Shown here piece by piece: positions 52,758-64,000 of a stretch of 64,000 bases of DNA. The position numbers and the translations under genes were made by a program. Source of the DNA: Dendrocalamus latiflorus (lineage: Eukaryota > Streptophyta > Magnoliopsida > Poales > Poaceae); the NCBI GenBank assembly GCA_017311315.1, contig CM029660.1, positions 10,981,129 to 11,045,128 of the forward strand. The letters are read 5' to 3'. The notes beneath the pieces were generated by a model, which did not search any database, was not told the origin of the DNA, and saw nothing but the letters and a program-made list of their open reading frames with translations. Positions within the stretch are counted from its first letter, which is position 1. Each line of letters starts with the position of its first letter.

Positions 52758-54110
52758 GTCTCAAAGTAGCAAGTTATGGTATTTTGATCACTGAGACAGT
52801 GGAGGGGACTGTCCGTTAAAACAGGGTTATTTAGACCGGGAAGCGCGTAGGAGCGATGTTGTTTTGTTTGATGTTTTATATTGTTGTGGCATCATGTTGA
52901 GATGAGGTATCTACTGTAGGAGGAGTAATTTTGGGGTTGGTGTTGACTTGACATCAATCTATCCTCGTAGTTAAATAGGTAAGTGCATGGTAGAACAATA
53001 GATGGTTGTTTATTCTTACTCCTGGTTATCTAAATTTACTTTCCATGCTATATTTACTTTATTCTTGTTCAATATGATATGGATGATGACGATGAGTACA
53101 TGAAATTGATGGTTACTTGGCAACATTGATATATGGCAAATGATTATTGAAAAGTATTGCATCACTTGTATTTACATCATGAAAAGTGCATATGAGCTAG
53201 ATCGATGAGTAAGCCATATAACTTGTTCGGAGTGCATGAACCAAGTCGGCGAGAAAGTTATATAACTAGTCCGAAGCACTCTTGAGAAAGATTTACTTCG
53301 GTAGGCACCACCACGAGATAGACAAAAAGACCTACTTGGTGGACACCTCTACGAGATGGAGGTAAAGGGTGTACATCAACGGATGTTCCCTCAGCTATAC
53401 CGGTATAAGCTTAAAAGGTGCATATAGACATGGCATTGTGTTGCATTAATGAAAAGAATAGAAAGAAAAGAGATGTATAGATACTAACATGATTTATGTT
53501 TTGTTGATGTTATTGTTTTATTATGTGCTTACTGAGTTATGGAATCACTCTTGCTTTTGTTATTGTTTTAGGTGACTGATGAAGACGGCATACATGGGCA
53601 AGTAATAGCACATGTTAAACACATGCATCACAGTTATTTCACCTATTACACTTAAATATGTTCCTTAAATATTGGAGAGGTCGTTCATCCAAACCTTATA
53701 GTTTAGTTAGTGAGTTTTCCTAGAACAAAATAATATTAGCATGGATTATCATAAACTCAAGTATTGTTGGTTAAAGTTGATATTTGGCTCAGGTAATGCT
53801 AATTTCTTTATTATCATCATCAATGGTAAGATTGCTCTCGGGTGCATGGTTCTAGGCATTCTTAAGCCCGTAGTCTCGAGCGTTCTTAGGTGTGTGATCT
53901 TGAGTGTGCTTGGGTGCGAGGTTCCAAGGTTATATTTATACCATTGTTTATCCTTGTTCTTTCATTATCTGTTACACTTGGGTTTAAGTAATTGTCTTGT
54001 AGAAACATGGTTAAGATATTATTGTGGAAAGTTATGTTACAGACATTTTAAATTATTAATGAGAAAGGAAGTGGTAGCATTCTACACTTATTGTTGGGCC
54101 AGGGTGTTAC
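52758..54110. other. Probable older LTR-type element, right part; no gene
   Basis: Low-coding sequence with internal phrase repeats (GTCCGAAGCA, TTACTTCGG, CTTGGTGGACACC). It ends GGGCCAGGGTGTTACA, an end typical of some grass Gypsy LTRs, just before direct repeat copy 2. Confidence 0.35.
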
Positions 54111-54265
54111 AGTAGAATTTTTTCTTAGCTTGAAATTTTTTTGTGGATTTTTACTCAGAAGCAAGCAGCTATATACCTCCGTTCTTTTTGTAGTGCTGCT
54201 CATTTTACTACACAGGAAAGGTCACTAAAATGGTATGATCATAACAACTTTGTCGCCTCAACTTC
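54111..54265 (+). repeat. Direct repeat copy 2 (about 155 bp)
   Basis: Counterpart of 43463-43617, same orientation. It starts directly after the GGTGTTACA end. Confidence 0.8.
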
Positions 54266-55590
54266 CTACATATATTCACCTTAGCACATCCATGTCGAAT
54301 AGTCATTAATCAAATTCCCCTTTGGCGTAGGTCACATGGAATTATGGAAATTCAGAGAAGGAACCTGTAGCTAAGATCTATAGTTGTTGTTGTCTTCACA
54401 CATTTCTTCCATTCGTCCTATTCCTTAGCTATTTGCTCTTTCACTGTACAATCTATAAACTACATATAGGTTTAGATTTACTTCAATTTGGTTTGCATAT
54501 AAATAGGTCTCTCTACTATCAATCAGGGGAATTTTTACCAGCTGGTATGCACTAATTTTTGCCAATTTTTGTTTTTATTGGCCCAATCCGGTTGCTATAC
54601 AAACTAGGCCCAAAACATTTGGCCAAATTTAAATGAAATCTCGACCTGAACTGGCCCATTCAGCCGCCTTATTTCCTTGACCTAGTTGACGGTCTGCAAG
54701 ATAGCCGGAGAGAAGCACTCACAGTAGGTAGACTCGGTCCTTCTATGGCGATTGCGTTGCTCCAGCGCGGCGCTCCCCTATTCACCCGCAGCCCTCTACT
54801 TTGCCCACTTGATTTGCTCCCTCCCCTCCCCTCTAACTGGCTGTTATTTCCGTGGTTGGCGGTTGGCGCATGGAGGATGGTGGCGAAAGAGGAGTGGTTG
54901 GCAGCTAAGTCTATGGGAGACATGATGGCAGCTTGGGCTGAGGGGAGAGAGGCCAAGACGGCAGCTTGGGAGGCGGGGGAGGGGCTAAGACGGTGGTAGT
55001 GCCGGCATCAGCCTGGGGTATGGATTATGGAATACTGGGGTATTGGATATAATTCTGCTTGTTTGATGGTTTTTATGTACAAATGTAGCAATCATGGCAG
55101 CAAAATAGTAATTAGTAATTGTACTAATATAGCAATTAGTAGTTGGTAGTAGCAAACTCATAGCAAGGGTGAAGAATTTGTTTTTGTGATTTTAGAACTA
55201 GGAATTGATTTCTTAAATAACTATTTATGTTCTGTCTTTGATTATTCCAGGCTATTAGAAAATTGATCAATGAACAATGAACTGTTGCCGAATGAACTGA
55301 TCGAAACTTTATTCAGTCAATTTGGTTTGATTTGCATTTTCAATTGAGTTAATTTGGTTCCCAAAATTCTAAAACAGAAATTAACAATTTGGCTACAAAT
55401 TTGCAATGCCAGTACAAAAATTCTAAAACAGAAATTAACACTATTGTAATTAAGATGTGACCACCAAGAGGTAGCAATACCAGTACAAGAATCACTACTA
55501 TAAATATACCACTTTGGCATACTAAGTTTTAGTTTCAATAAATCCTATTAGTCTTCCGCTCACTATCATTATTTGATGTTATTGAATTTC
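54266..55590. other. No gene recognised
   Basis: Contains a short direct repeat AAAATTCTAAAACAGAAATT (about 55363 and 55418). A minor plus-strand frame at 54745-54999 shows no domain. Confidence 0.4.
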
Positions 55591-55594
55591 AAGA

Positions 55595-56560
55595 GAAATC
55601 GAGTATGTTTGGAGCCATGGGGAGCACTTAGGAGCTCGCTTCAAGTGCAGATATTGCTTAGCCACATTTGGAAGAGGAGGTGTAACCCGGTTGAGGCAGC
55701 ATCTCATGGGTATAATAGGTAATGTGGAATCAACCAATCATGTACTGCCAGAGGTTCGCAATGCGATGAGGAAGACTGACTACACAGGAAGGCAAAAGAG
55801 GAGAGAAACTAAGGATCTAAAGATTCGAATAGAGAGTGACATTTTGGAATAGATGAATGCAGCAATTGATGTGCCCAGCGATGAAGATGTTCAACAATAG
55901 ATGGCTTTGAATACATCATAGAGAGACCTTCCCTTTCGGGAGAGTGTGGAGAGGAGGGGTGGGATATTTGAGCATGGAGGTGGGAGTGGTAGTGAAGAAA
56001 GTGGCAAACATAGCAGTGGGAGTGGTAGTTGTGCTGGGCCTAGTAGTAGTAGCAGCAACATGACTCACAAATTGTTTCAAAATGCTAGGTCTCATGGTAA
56101 AGCATTTGATGTTAACACAACACACAACAAGGCTCCCGTGCAAGGTCGATGGACACAATGCTCAACACAAAAGCTAAAGAAGGACTTGGCCAAGCTTGGG
56201 CTAAGTGGTTTCATGTGAATGACATCCCTGATAAAAAAGCCAACTACCCACACTTCCAAGGGGCAATGAAGCTAACTCAGGAGCTTGGTAAAGGGGGTGC
56301 AGATTCCTAAAGGTCTATACACCGGTGGGCCATATTTGCAAGGTAACTTTGAGGAGATGTAAGGCTATATGGATAAATTCAAAGAAGATTGGAGTGTTTA
56401 TGGGGTTACATTCATGTGCGACTCATGGACTGTGCCTATAGCTATAAGCATTGTCAACTTCATAGTGTATTCCGTCAATGCAATTGGCCATATGTAGAAT
56501 GCAAAATTCTTGTATGAGTGGATCAAACAAGTGGTTGTTGATGATTTTAATTAATTCAAG
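55595..56560 (+). pseudogene. hAT-family transposase: BED finger and DUF659 remnants
   Basis: Plus-strand sequence reads WSHGEHLGARFKCRYC, then TRLRQHLMG, a BED-type zinc finger (C-x2-C then H), about 55598-55720. After a stop at 55851-55853 come a Ser/Gly-rich linker and a segment KGLYTGGPYLQGNF, then YGVTFMCDSWT and IVNFIVYSVN (about 56320-56480). Those match the DUF659 portion of the hAT transposase core. Several stops and the absence of the hATC dimerisation domain show a truncated pseudogene. Confidence 0.82.
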
Positions 56561-56734
56561 AAAAAATGGTTATTTTATTTTAAAAGCTTCAAAAAGGCTC
56601 TAAAAATTAGGATGTTACAATAGGAAGGTGAGTGAAGTTACAAGTTTGCCTCGGGGCTTAGCTTACTACTAAAGGTATCTACGTCATTCATCCCGCACGG
56701 CCCCACCACATCTGAGTCTCAAGGATTGGTTCAT
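56561..56734. other. No gene recognised
   Basis: Contains a long T/A-rich start and GGATGTTACAATAGG, which may be an LTR boundary of an unidentified element. Confidence 0.3.
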
Positions 56735-56828
56735 GGCTGGCGTCAAACTCCAGCCGGGGTTGGCCTCAGACCCCAATGGGTGCATACCTCACCTAGTATC
56801 GGACCTGGACTCCTCCGAGATTGGTTTT
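56735..56828 (+). repeat. Tandem array of about 50-bp units, left part
   Basis: Contains the units CCGGGGTTGGCCTCAGACCC and CTGGACTCCTCCGAGATTGG. The array is cut at 56828 by the solo LTR and resumes at 58746. Confidence 0.75.
56824..56828. repeat. TSD GTTTT, left side of second solo LTR
   Basis: GTTTT is repeated at 58746-58750. Removing the LTR plus one copy restores the tandem-array phrase. Confidence 0.85.
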
Positions 56829-58745
56829 TGTTGGACCGAAATGGCGACAGAGGGGGGTGAATGTCGACTTCTAAGAATTTGTCCCCACAAATCTCCAATC
56901 AAAAAGTTCTTCTCCGATAACAACGAGTGCTATGAAGAATCAAGATTTAGGCTTACTGGAGATCTAAGAACTCAAAAGAAGGAAACACTGCACTCAAAAG
57001 GAAAACCTCGAAGGCATAGCAGAGAAAAACATGAAAAACAACATATCCAGCAAGGGGCCGGTCTGACCGCTGGGTAAACGCCGGTCTGACCGCTGGGTAA
57101 AAGCTGGTCTGACCGCTGGGTAAAAGCCGGTCTGACCGCTGGGTAAACGCCGGTCTGACCGGTCTTCTGAATTTCAGGCAACCCGAGAGCAGTCCAGAAA
57201 ACTGAATTTAGGGCAAACTCTTCAGACCTCCAAAAACTGACAAATTGAGGGTTTTGCTCCTAACCTTTCCACCTCAAAGCATCACAACAATATTCTAAAT
57301 AGCAAGGGAGGCTTGGAAAACTTAGGAAACCAACTAAAACTCAAGAAATTCAGATTTGAGCCATAAACTGAAAAGCTACATGCAGCAACACTAAAACTCA
57401 AATTCCCATCTAACCATTGATCCTCTGGCCATGAAACTTTGCAGATAGGTTAGCAATAGCTAATGGACTCTGCAAGCCAAGATTCAAGCCATCTCAAGGA
57501 GGGAATCAAGAAATACACAAAAAACCCTAGAAGGCTTGGAGAGTTTCAGAGAGGAGCTCAAGAACCCAAAATACTCAAGATTCACAAACCCTCTGCACAT
57601 GAGATTTTGCAATCAAGATAGTAATAATCTAAGAGCATCCCAGCAAGAATCTCAGGCCATTTCCTCAAGGGAATCAAGAACTTCATCAAAACCCTAGAAG
57701 AGGAAATGAAGAACAAAGAATTGGAAAAATGCAAATCCTTGATTCATTCACTTTGCTCTTGGGAGAGTTCGATCAAATGATCTTGGGGCATCATCCCAAC
57801 CTAGAGCAACCCATTTTGCACCTCACAAGCAAGAAACAACAAGAAAACGAAAATCTCACAAATCCATCACAGAGAGTATCGAAGGAAAAGAAACAGAGAA
57901 CAAGAACTGAATCAAACTCCATCTCATATTGATAACGAGGAAAGGAGATACATGTTGATACAAGAGGAATGATTACAAGACTCTCAATCCATCTCCAATC
58001 TCTCCCCAACACAAGAACACACCCACACTACATGCTTGCTTGGGAGGAACACTCAAGAACACATCGAAGAGGGACAAGCTTCACAACAGAACTCTGCCTC
58101 TCCTACCAACTAAAGCCTCACCAACTAAAGCCTAAAGCCAAAACAAACTCACAAAGCTCATTTTGACTAAAGCAAACCCTAGAGACCCTTGGAGTGCATG
58201 AGTGGGCATGCAGCCACCAACATCTATTTATAGCCCTTGGCTAACGGGTCTCTACCCCGTTACGCCCGCTAAATCCAACGGAACCCGCTCCCGCTTGTGC
58301 AGACTCGTGAAATTACCATTTCGCCCCTTCTGCACCTTCCGGGAAGCTTCCGCGTTCCTTGTCGTCCACGACTCGCAACCACCTCGAGTTCACGCCGTCT
58401 TCGACACATCTCGACCGTTCTGACCTCGACACCGCCCGTGTCTAGTCCGATCACCCCGTGTCTCGCCACGACTCCGTCTCGACGTCCTGCAGCCAACACA
58501 GACAAGAAACACATCAAATAGCACCGCTCGATACATGTAAGCATAAATGCATTAATGAGATAGCCCAAACCTGACAAGCCGACATAATATACATTCTAAA
58601 CCATTTGACCAGGTTTGACTAAGTCCGACCGAGTCCATTGCGCCACGCAACGACATGGTCCGAACCAACCAAATCAAACTCGACTTCCCTAAATCGATGT
58701 CAATTACTCATCACACACACGGGATGACCTCCACATGGTCTCTCA
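56829..58745 (-). mobile_element. Solo LTR (Copia SIRE-type look), 1.9 kb, minus orientation
   Basis: On the plus strand it starts TGTTGGACCGAAATGG and ends CATGGTCTCTCA, with GTTTT duplications. On the minus strand it has TATA box CTATAAATAG (58224-58233) and a downstream end with ATTCACCCCCCTCTGTCG, the phrase that characterises the U5 end of SIRE/Maximus-type LTRs. The interior is absent, implying LTR-LTR recombination. Confidence 0.85.
57055..57168 (+). repeat. 23-bp minisatellite in the solo LTR
   Basis: Five consecutive units of GCCGGTCTGACCGCTGGGTA plus AAC or AAA, the last truncated at CCGGTCTT. Each unit carries the near-palindrome CGGTCTGACCG. Confidence 0.9.
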
Positions 58746-59110
58746 GTTTTGCTTATCTCGCCCAGGGTTAGCCCTGGACTCCTCCGAGGTTGGTCTTGTG
58801 TACTTTGTCCTAGGTTGGTCTCAGACCCCTTTGAGGTTGGTCATACATACCTCACTCGGGGTAGGCCCTGGGCCCCTCCGAGGTTGGTCTTGTGTCTCTC
58901 ACCTAGGGTTGGCTCTAGACCTCTCCAGGGTCGGCCTCGGATCCCTCTGAGGTTGGTCGTGCATACCTCTCCTGGGGTTGGCCTCAGTCCCCTTCGAGGT
59001 TGATCATGCGTACCTCACCCAAGGTTGGCCCTAAACCCCTCCATGGTTAGTTTCATGAACCTTGCCAAGGTTGACTCGAGGACTTGGCTCAAGGTGGACC
59101 ATCCAATGGT
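58746..59110 (+). repeat. Tandem array of about 50-bp units, right part
   Basis: About seven imperfect units with CTCCGAGGTTGGTC, TACCTCACC and GGTTGGCC phrases. The array is continuous with 56735-56828 once the solo LTR is removed. Confidence 0.8.
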
Positions 59111-59219
59111 GCCGCCATTCCAAAGTGGTCATGGGCCCGGGTAGCGTAGGGACCCTCTCTCAACAAATCTTTTGGGGGTAAAGTGATGCTTCTGGGAGTC
59201 AAGCAATAAAATATGTGTT

Positions 59220-61085
59220 GTTGGTTCATCAATTATATAAATTGATGATTTTGTGTGTTGTGTGGTGCTATGATGGGCTTGTGTGTTTGTAATGGATAGG
59301 ACTTCAAAGCTACATCATGGAAAGGCAAATGGGACTGGGACTTAGCTAGAAGAGCTAAGGTCTAGGTGGTCTTGATGTCATCAGAAGATGTCCGAGGCTT
59401 CTGAAGTGGTGGACATGATAGGCAATGGCAAGGTGGACTGGGATTAAGTTCAGGCAGAAGCTGGGGTCCAGAATGGTTAGAGAAGCTAGGTGCGGTCACG
59501 GTGCAAGATGAAGCATATGGCATGCAAAGTGACTTGGGTCCGTTTGAAAGCAAGGATGGTTCGTGGGATCCGGAAATATGAGAGGCTTTGTAGAAAGTCA
59601 TTGAGATCACATGTAAGGTAAAAGAGCATAGGCGATGCTTCAAGATGAACGATTGAAGAAATGTTGGTGGAAAAAGCATTTTGGACATTTGCCCAATATC
59701 GGAGATGGAGGTGGTTTGCAAAACTGCAATGGGGCCTAAGTGGTTTAGGTCATGAAGAGGAGGACAAGACAAGGAAAATCGAGCTATTGAAGTCAAGTGG
59801 AAGCGGTGCTTTGAGAAACGTGTGTGTAAGTAAAAAAACCTGTTATATGTTGGGTTATTAGGTTTGCCCATGTGTTGGTGGATGGAATCCACTTTGTATC
59901 CAAGTTTTAGGGTTATGAGTGGTAGGTAGAGAGCCTCTACTATAAAAGAGGAGGGGATGTGTGTCTCCCTAACTCACCATGAGAGGGTTTGAGAGAGAGA
60001 GAGAGAGATCATTACGGAGAGGTAAGAGCAGTTGTGTGTGTTGCCCTTGGGGTTTTGTCCTCTATATAGAGTGGTTGTAAATAATCATCTCCAAGTATCA
60101 ATAGATATCCAAAATTCGTCCAAGTCTTTCTTCTCTTTGCTCAAGTATGTAAATCTTGATTTGTCTTGGATTTTTGTGTTTCCTTTTCTCCTATTAATCT
60201 TGCTTTGTGCCAAGTTCGTGTAAGGGATAGAGATATTTTTTGGAGAGTAGATCCCATCAATCTAGGCATCTTCCTTTAGAAGTTCCTACATTTGCCCAGT
60301 GTTCACTTAAGAAAGGGTGATTTTAGGGGTTTTGATCTTGAGGGTATTTGGATTGGTTCTTGCTATGCTTTATGTATGCTAGGATGTGTTGAAAACCATC
60401 CTTAGCCACATTGTCTTGATTCCTCCCACGAGCTCCTCTCAATCACTGTTTCAAGGTTTTGCTCGATTTTGGTGCCTCTCATGCTCAAGTGAGAAAAGGT
60501 GAAAACTTTGGCAATCACTTGGAAAAAACCTTATTGGAATAGCTTCATGAGATCTTGATCTTAGTGTGTGTCAAGTTTCATTTTGTTTGGAGCTCTAGTT
60601 TGAAAGTTAGATCGTTTTGTAATTTGAGACTGGTTTTGGTGCAGCAGAGCTTTAAGTGCCATAAGGTTCCATCTTGCTTTTGTTCTTGCAAGATTTATTT
60701 TTGTTTAGGTTCCTAAGGTTGTCATCTAGCATTGGTTCAAGTTTCAAGTTATTTAGAGCCCCTATGTGAAAGTTATGCCCTTTTGAGTATTTGAAATTGT
60801 GCTGATTTTTAGTTCTATCCTGAGAGAGGTTAGACCGCTCCTGAGTGGTCAAACTGGCTGCTAGTTCGAGATCAAACTACCTAGGGCTTGTCAAGGCTCA
60901 TTTTGCTTGGTTTTTCTCAAAGATTTCATTGTAGGTTTCTAGACCCTGATATTCACATCTTGTCATAACTTTAATCACTATTGAAGTGAGGAATCTTGAT
61001 TTCTCCTTGGAAAAAGATTATGAAAAGAATTGTATTTGTGTAATCTCCTATTCACCCCCCTCTAGGCACCATTATCGGTTCTCCA
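59220..61085 (+). repeat. Copia (SIRE-like) 5' LTR, left boundary uncertain
   Basis: The right end is clear: CCTATTCACCCCCCTCTAGG lies just before GGTTCTCCA, followed by a primer site. TATAAAAGAG at 59941-59950 is the likely TATA box, with a (GA)n run downstream at 59994-60009. The left end is tentatively placed near TGTTGGTTCATC (about 59218). Confidence 0.6.
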
Positions 61086-61087
61086 AT

Positions 61088-61098
61088 TGGTATCAGAG
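61088..61098 (+). other. Primer binding site (initiator-Met-tRNA type)
   Basis: TGGTATCAGAG begins two bases after the LTR end. This is the standard plant Copia primer site. Confidence 0.85.
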
Positions 61099-61119
61099 TG
61101 GGTTTGCTCTTTTGTGTTC

Positions 61120-62300
61120 TTCATCGATCTTTGAACAAAGCGGTTAGTATAGGGACATGTGAGCACTTCTTTGCATCTTGTTGTGGTGCTTGTGCCGATG
61201 ATGTCTATTGTGATAAGAGGCTTGAGTTTAATATAAGCTTGCTGGCTATTGATAAAGGTGTCAAGTGTGACATTTGTGGTGGAGTCTTTGTTTTTTCATT
61301 ATTCTAGTTTTAGTGATAAGACACTTTTGGAGCCTAAGGAGGAGAAGAAATTCGATAGCTGAGCAAAGTGGCAATTGAGGATGACATGAGGAGATTTCCA
61401 AGGACGGTCCTCTACTCAAGCTAAGAAAAGTGAGCAAGAAAAAACTCATCTCAAAATTATTTGCCCTTAAGTTAGAAGTGAGATTCCTATAGAAAGATAG
61501 GAATGATATGATTGATGAAATCACTAGGTTGAGATCTCCAATACCTTGTGAGTCATGTGAATCTTTGCATGTGGATAATGATAATTTGATAATTTCTCTT
61601 GCGTGCTTAAAATCTAAAAATGAATTGTTGAAATTCAGTGATTCTATGTCATGTAATTCTTGTATAAATTTACATGATGAAAATGATAAACTTAGTGTTA
61701 CTCATGATTCCCTAGTGATTGATCTTGATAATGCTAAGTTAGAAATAGGAAGTCTTATATCCTTAGTTAAGAATGAATGCAATTCTTGTGCTAGCATTCT
61801 TGATGAAAATGAAAAATTGAAATTGAGTCATGCCACACATATTGGGCACTTAGATAATACTATGGTTGAAATTAGTGAGCTAAGATCTAGCCCTTGTGAT
61901 ACTTGCATAGCCACTAAGAAATTATTTGATGATAGCCTAGCTTCTTGCAATAATTATACTAAGTTGACAATTGAGGTAGATGCTTTGAATAGGACTTTGC
62001 TAGACAAATGTGAGAGAGAAACTAGTTGTTCTAAATGTACCTAAGATGGTAGAATCCTCTTGTGTAAATTGTGCTAACTTAAAATATAAATTTGATGTTT
62101 TACATTACATGCATACTAAGAAAACATCATTGATCTCCTGCACATCTTGTATTGCATTGAAAAGTGAAGTTGAGTCTTTAAAAAAGGTACACGATGATAT
62201 GAGTGACAAGTCATGTGACTCTTGTATTTGCCTCCACTTCAAGATTGATATTATGAAGATTTCTCTTTGCTTCTTTGCAATTGGAGTTTCAATCTTCTAG
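61120..62300 (+). pseudogene. Copia gag-like coiled-coil region, fragment
   Basis: Follows the primer site. The main frame (61508-62044) has about five repeats of a Cys-containing heptad-like unit: SCESLHVDND, SCINLHDENDKL, SCASILDENEKLKL and related. They continue in another frame at 62046-62290 (SCVNCANLKYKFD, SCICLHFKID). Such Cys/Asp/Leu-rich coiled-coil repeats occur in SIRE-type grass gag proteins. A frame break at about 62040 and loss of everything beyond 62300 make it a truncated remnant. The domain assignment rests on position and repeat style. Confidence 0.6.
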
Positions 62301-62723
62301 AGTTGAGTGTGAGTCATTTGTGTTGGCCCTTGTGCCTTTGCTTTACTTGATTCTTCCTTGGGCATGAATATATACTACTTAAAGATTCTGTAGATTTGAT
62401 ATTTACAATAAAACTCATTGATATCCTGGCCAAATTAAATTTGAATGTGTATTGTTTACATGATACCACAAAGCATCGAGATGAAAATAGCTATGGACTT
62501 CTATCACGAGACATGACGTATCTTGCAATGAACCTTCTGATCAATTCTTGAAGTTGGATAGGAATATATATGCATTTATATGCACTGGTTTTGGGTGTCG
62601 CAGCCTATGTTGACTGTTGAGAATAAAGGAATGCATACATGTTACGAAGGCCCTAGAATAAAATTAACTAGATGATACCTTGCACGTTACTGTGGGGATT
62701 TTTAGATATATCTACAGAGATAT
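62301..62723. other. No gene recognised
   Basis: Junction sequence between the SIRE-like remnant and the next LTR. Confidence 0.35.
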
Positions 62724-64000
62724 TGTTGGAAATATAACCTAGAGGCAATCATAGAGATGATTATATTTTGTTATGTTCATAACTTATTGGATAATATGTT
62801 ATCTTGTTCCTTAAATAATATCGTTAATATTTATTAGCAAGTATGTGACTTGATTGTGAAACTCTATATTTCTACGATAATTATTCTTAAACAATCCCTA
62901 GTCGAAAATATATGAAGACACATATGAATAGACTAGCATATGTATTTGCTGATGACCATGTTTCATGGATCATAAATTTGAAGATGCCAAACCAATAATA
63001 TGGACACATGTTAGTAAATGTGGGGTTGGATCGATCCACCATAAGACACTGCGAAAACGTTGTATTCTTATATGTCATTTGTTGGTCTCATTTACAATGT
63101 GTATACTATGTCCTTAGAATTGAGGTCGTCACACGTACTCAAGATACATAATGGCTAACTTAGGGGTTGCTAAACGATATTCCGTAACTGGGCAGTTATA
63201 AAGATAGCTTTCAGGTTGTGTCATTATGTATGTATCAAGGCATGGTCGATCAAGATAGGATTTACTCCTCCATACAACAGGAGACATATTTCTAGGCCTC
63301 TCGACTGATTGGATTCCAAAAATGCATGGTCATGCTACTCGCGGTTAAAGAGTTAACTGTAGTCGGGGAATTTGAGTCATGCGATCGAGAAAGAGTGGTC
63401 AAGCTAACCAACAAGGATGGCATGTACTCGCCTTGAGTTTGACCGATATTGTGAGGCAAAGAGAAATGCATATAAGTTTTATCATCCGATATGATCTTTA
63501 CATATACTTAGAAGTCGGTATGTCTTGCTAAGGACCGCTACCGATTAGTGGACGAGTAGGAATACTCTAGCCATGTCCAAGTGTACATTAACATATATGG
63601 TCACACACTTAAAAGGATAGGATATAATTAGGATGGTGATATAAATCATGTGAGCCACGAGTTCCTAATAGGCCTTAAGTTCGAGACCCATCATGGATAC
63701 GTATATATAGAGGGAAGGTGGCATAGGGTTTGCGAGAATCCAGAATTCCTAAAACGCTAGTCGCCACACCTTTCTCATCCAATACCACGCAGCCGGTGCT
63801 AGCATTCCAACGCGTAGTATTCCTATCCCATGTGTGCGGATACTTTGGAGGTGTTGATGCAAAGGTTTAGCACTAGGACAATCTGCAACTTGTGACGATC
63901 ACAAGGAGCTAGAGGAGGAGACATGCGGCTAGTACGACTACCACCGCACCAACATGCTATATCGACTCTACTTTTGTTATGACTTTGCGCGTCTAGTGGT
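62724..64000 (+). repeat. Copia LTR, left part, continues past the window
   Basis: Starts TGTTGGAAATATAACCTAGA and continues with GGCAATCATAGAGATGATTA. This closely resembles the TGTTGGAAATATGCCCTAGAGGC start of Angela/BARE/RIRE1-type Copia LTRs. TATATATAG at 63702-63710 in the plus orientation fits a promoter near the 3' third of such an LTR. The right end lies outside the window. Confidence 0.75.

Noticed and set aside
1..64000. tRNA, rRNA or microRNA genes
   Set aside because: No cloverleaf, ribosomal or convincing precursor hairpin was recognised by eye; a covariance-model scan would be needed to exclude them.

Overview
The window is nuclear DNA of a grass (Poaceae). The case rests on one intact, intron-containing rice-type CSB/ERCC6 repair gene, plant-type splice sites, and plant transposon families (Helitron, Mutator-like, Tat-lineage Ty3/Gypsy, Copia, TRIM, hAT). 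I cannot name the species. Apart from the repair gene, nearly everything is transposon-derived, much of it broken.

Layout. 1-4.0 kb: minus-strand Helitron Rep/helicase pseudogene running off the left edge. 4.0-7.1 kb: AT-rich DNA with broken pieces of two ordinary host genes (an F-box/kelch gene and a ferrochelatase gene), also on the minus strand and probably captured. 7.15-7.77 kb: very G-rich minisatellite. 8.28-8.71 kb: duplicated MITE-like unit. 9.24-14.05 kb: the intact CSB gene, plus strand, six coding exons, 1207 residues, one GC-AG intron.

14,576-42,171 is read here as one huge Mutator-like element (MULE): its ends are inverted repeats and the same 9-bp duplication (TGCTCCTCC) flanks both sides. 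It holds, on the minus strand, a decayed mudrA-like transposase with SWIM finger and a plant-mobile-domain (PMD) gene, plus GRF-zinc-finger-like fragments. Two LTR retrotransposons later inserted into it: a young 11.7-kb Tat-lineage Gypsy element (16,938-28,611, TSD AACCA) with gag, pol, a spliced antisense gene and two large tandem arrays; and a 5.26-kb non-autonomous element (36,212-41,468, TSD GATAC) with similar LTR ends, primer site and repeat motifs, itself carrying a 544-bp TRIM (38,490-39,033).

42.2-64 kb: further nested debris. An old minus-strand Copia element (44,966-52,752) is split by a 2.2-kb solo LTR (48,406-50,632, TSD CTTTT). Then come a hAT transposase pseudogene (55.6-56.6 kb), a tandem array split by a 1.9-kb solo LTR (56,829-58,745, TSD GTTTT), a SIRE-like Copia LTR plus gag remnant (about 59.2-62.3 kb) and the start of another Copia LTR at 62,724.

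Functionally, CSB is the only convincing host gene. The most unusual assembly is the MULE shell with its PMD gene and its probable autonomous/non-autonomous Tat pair.
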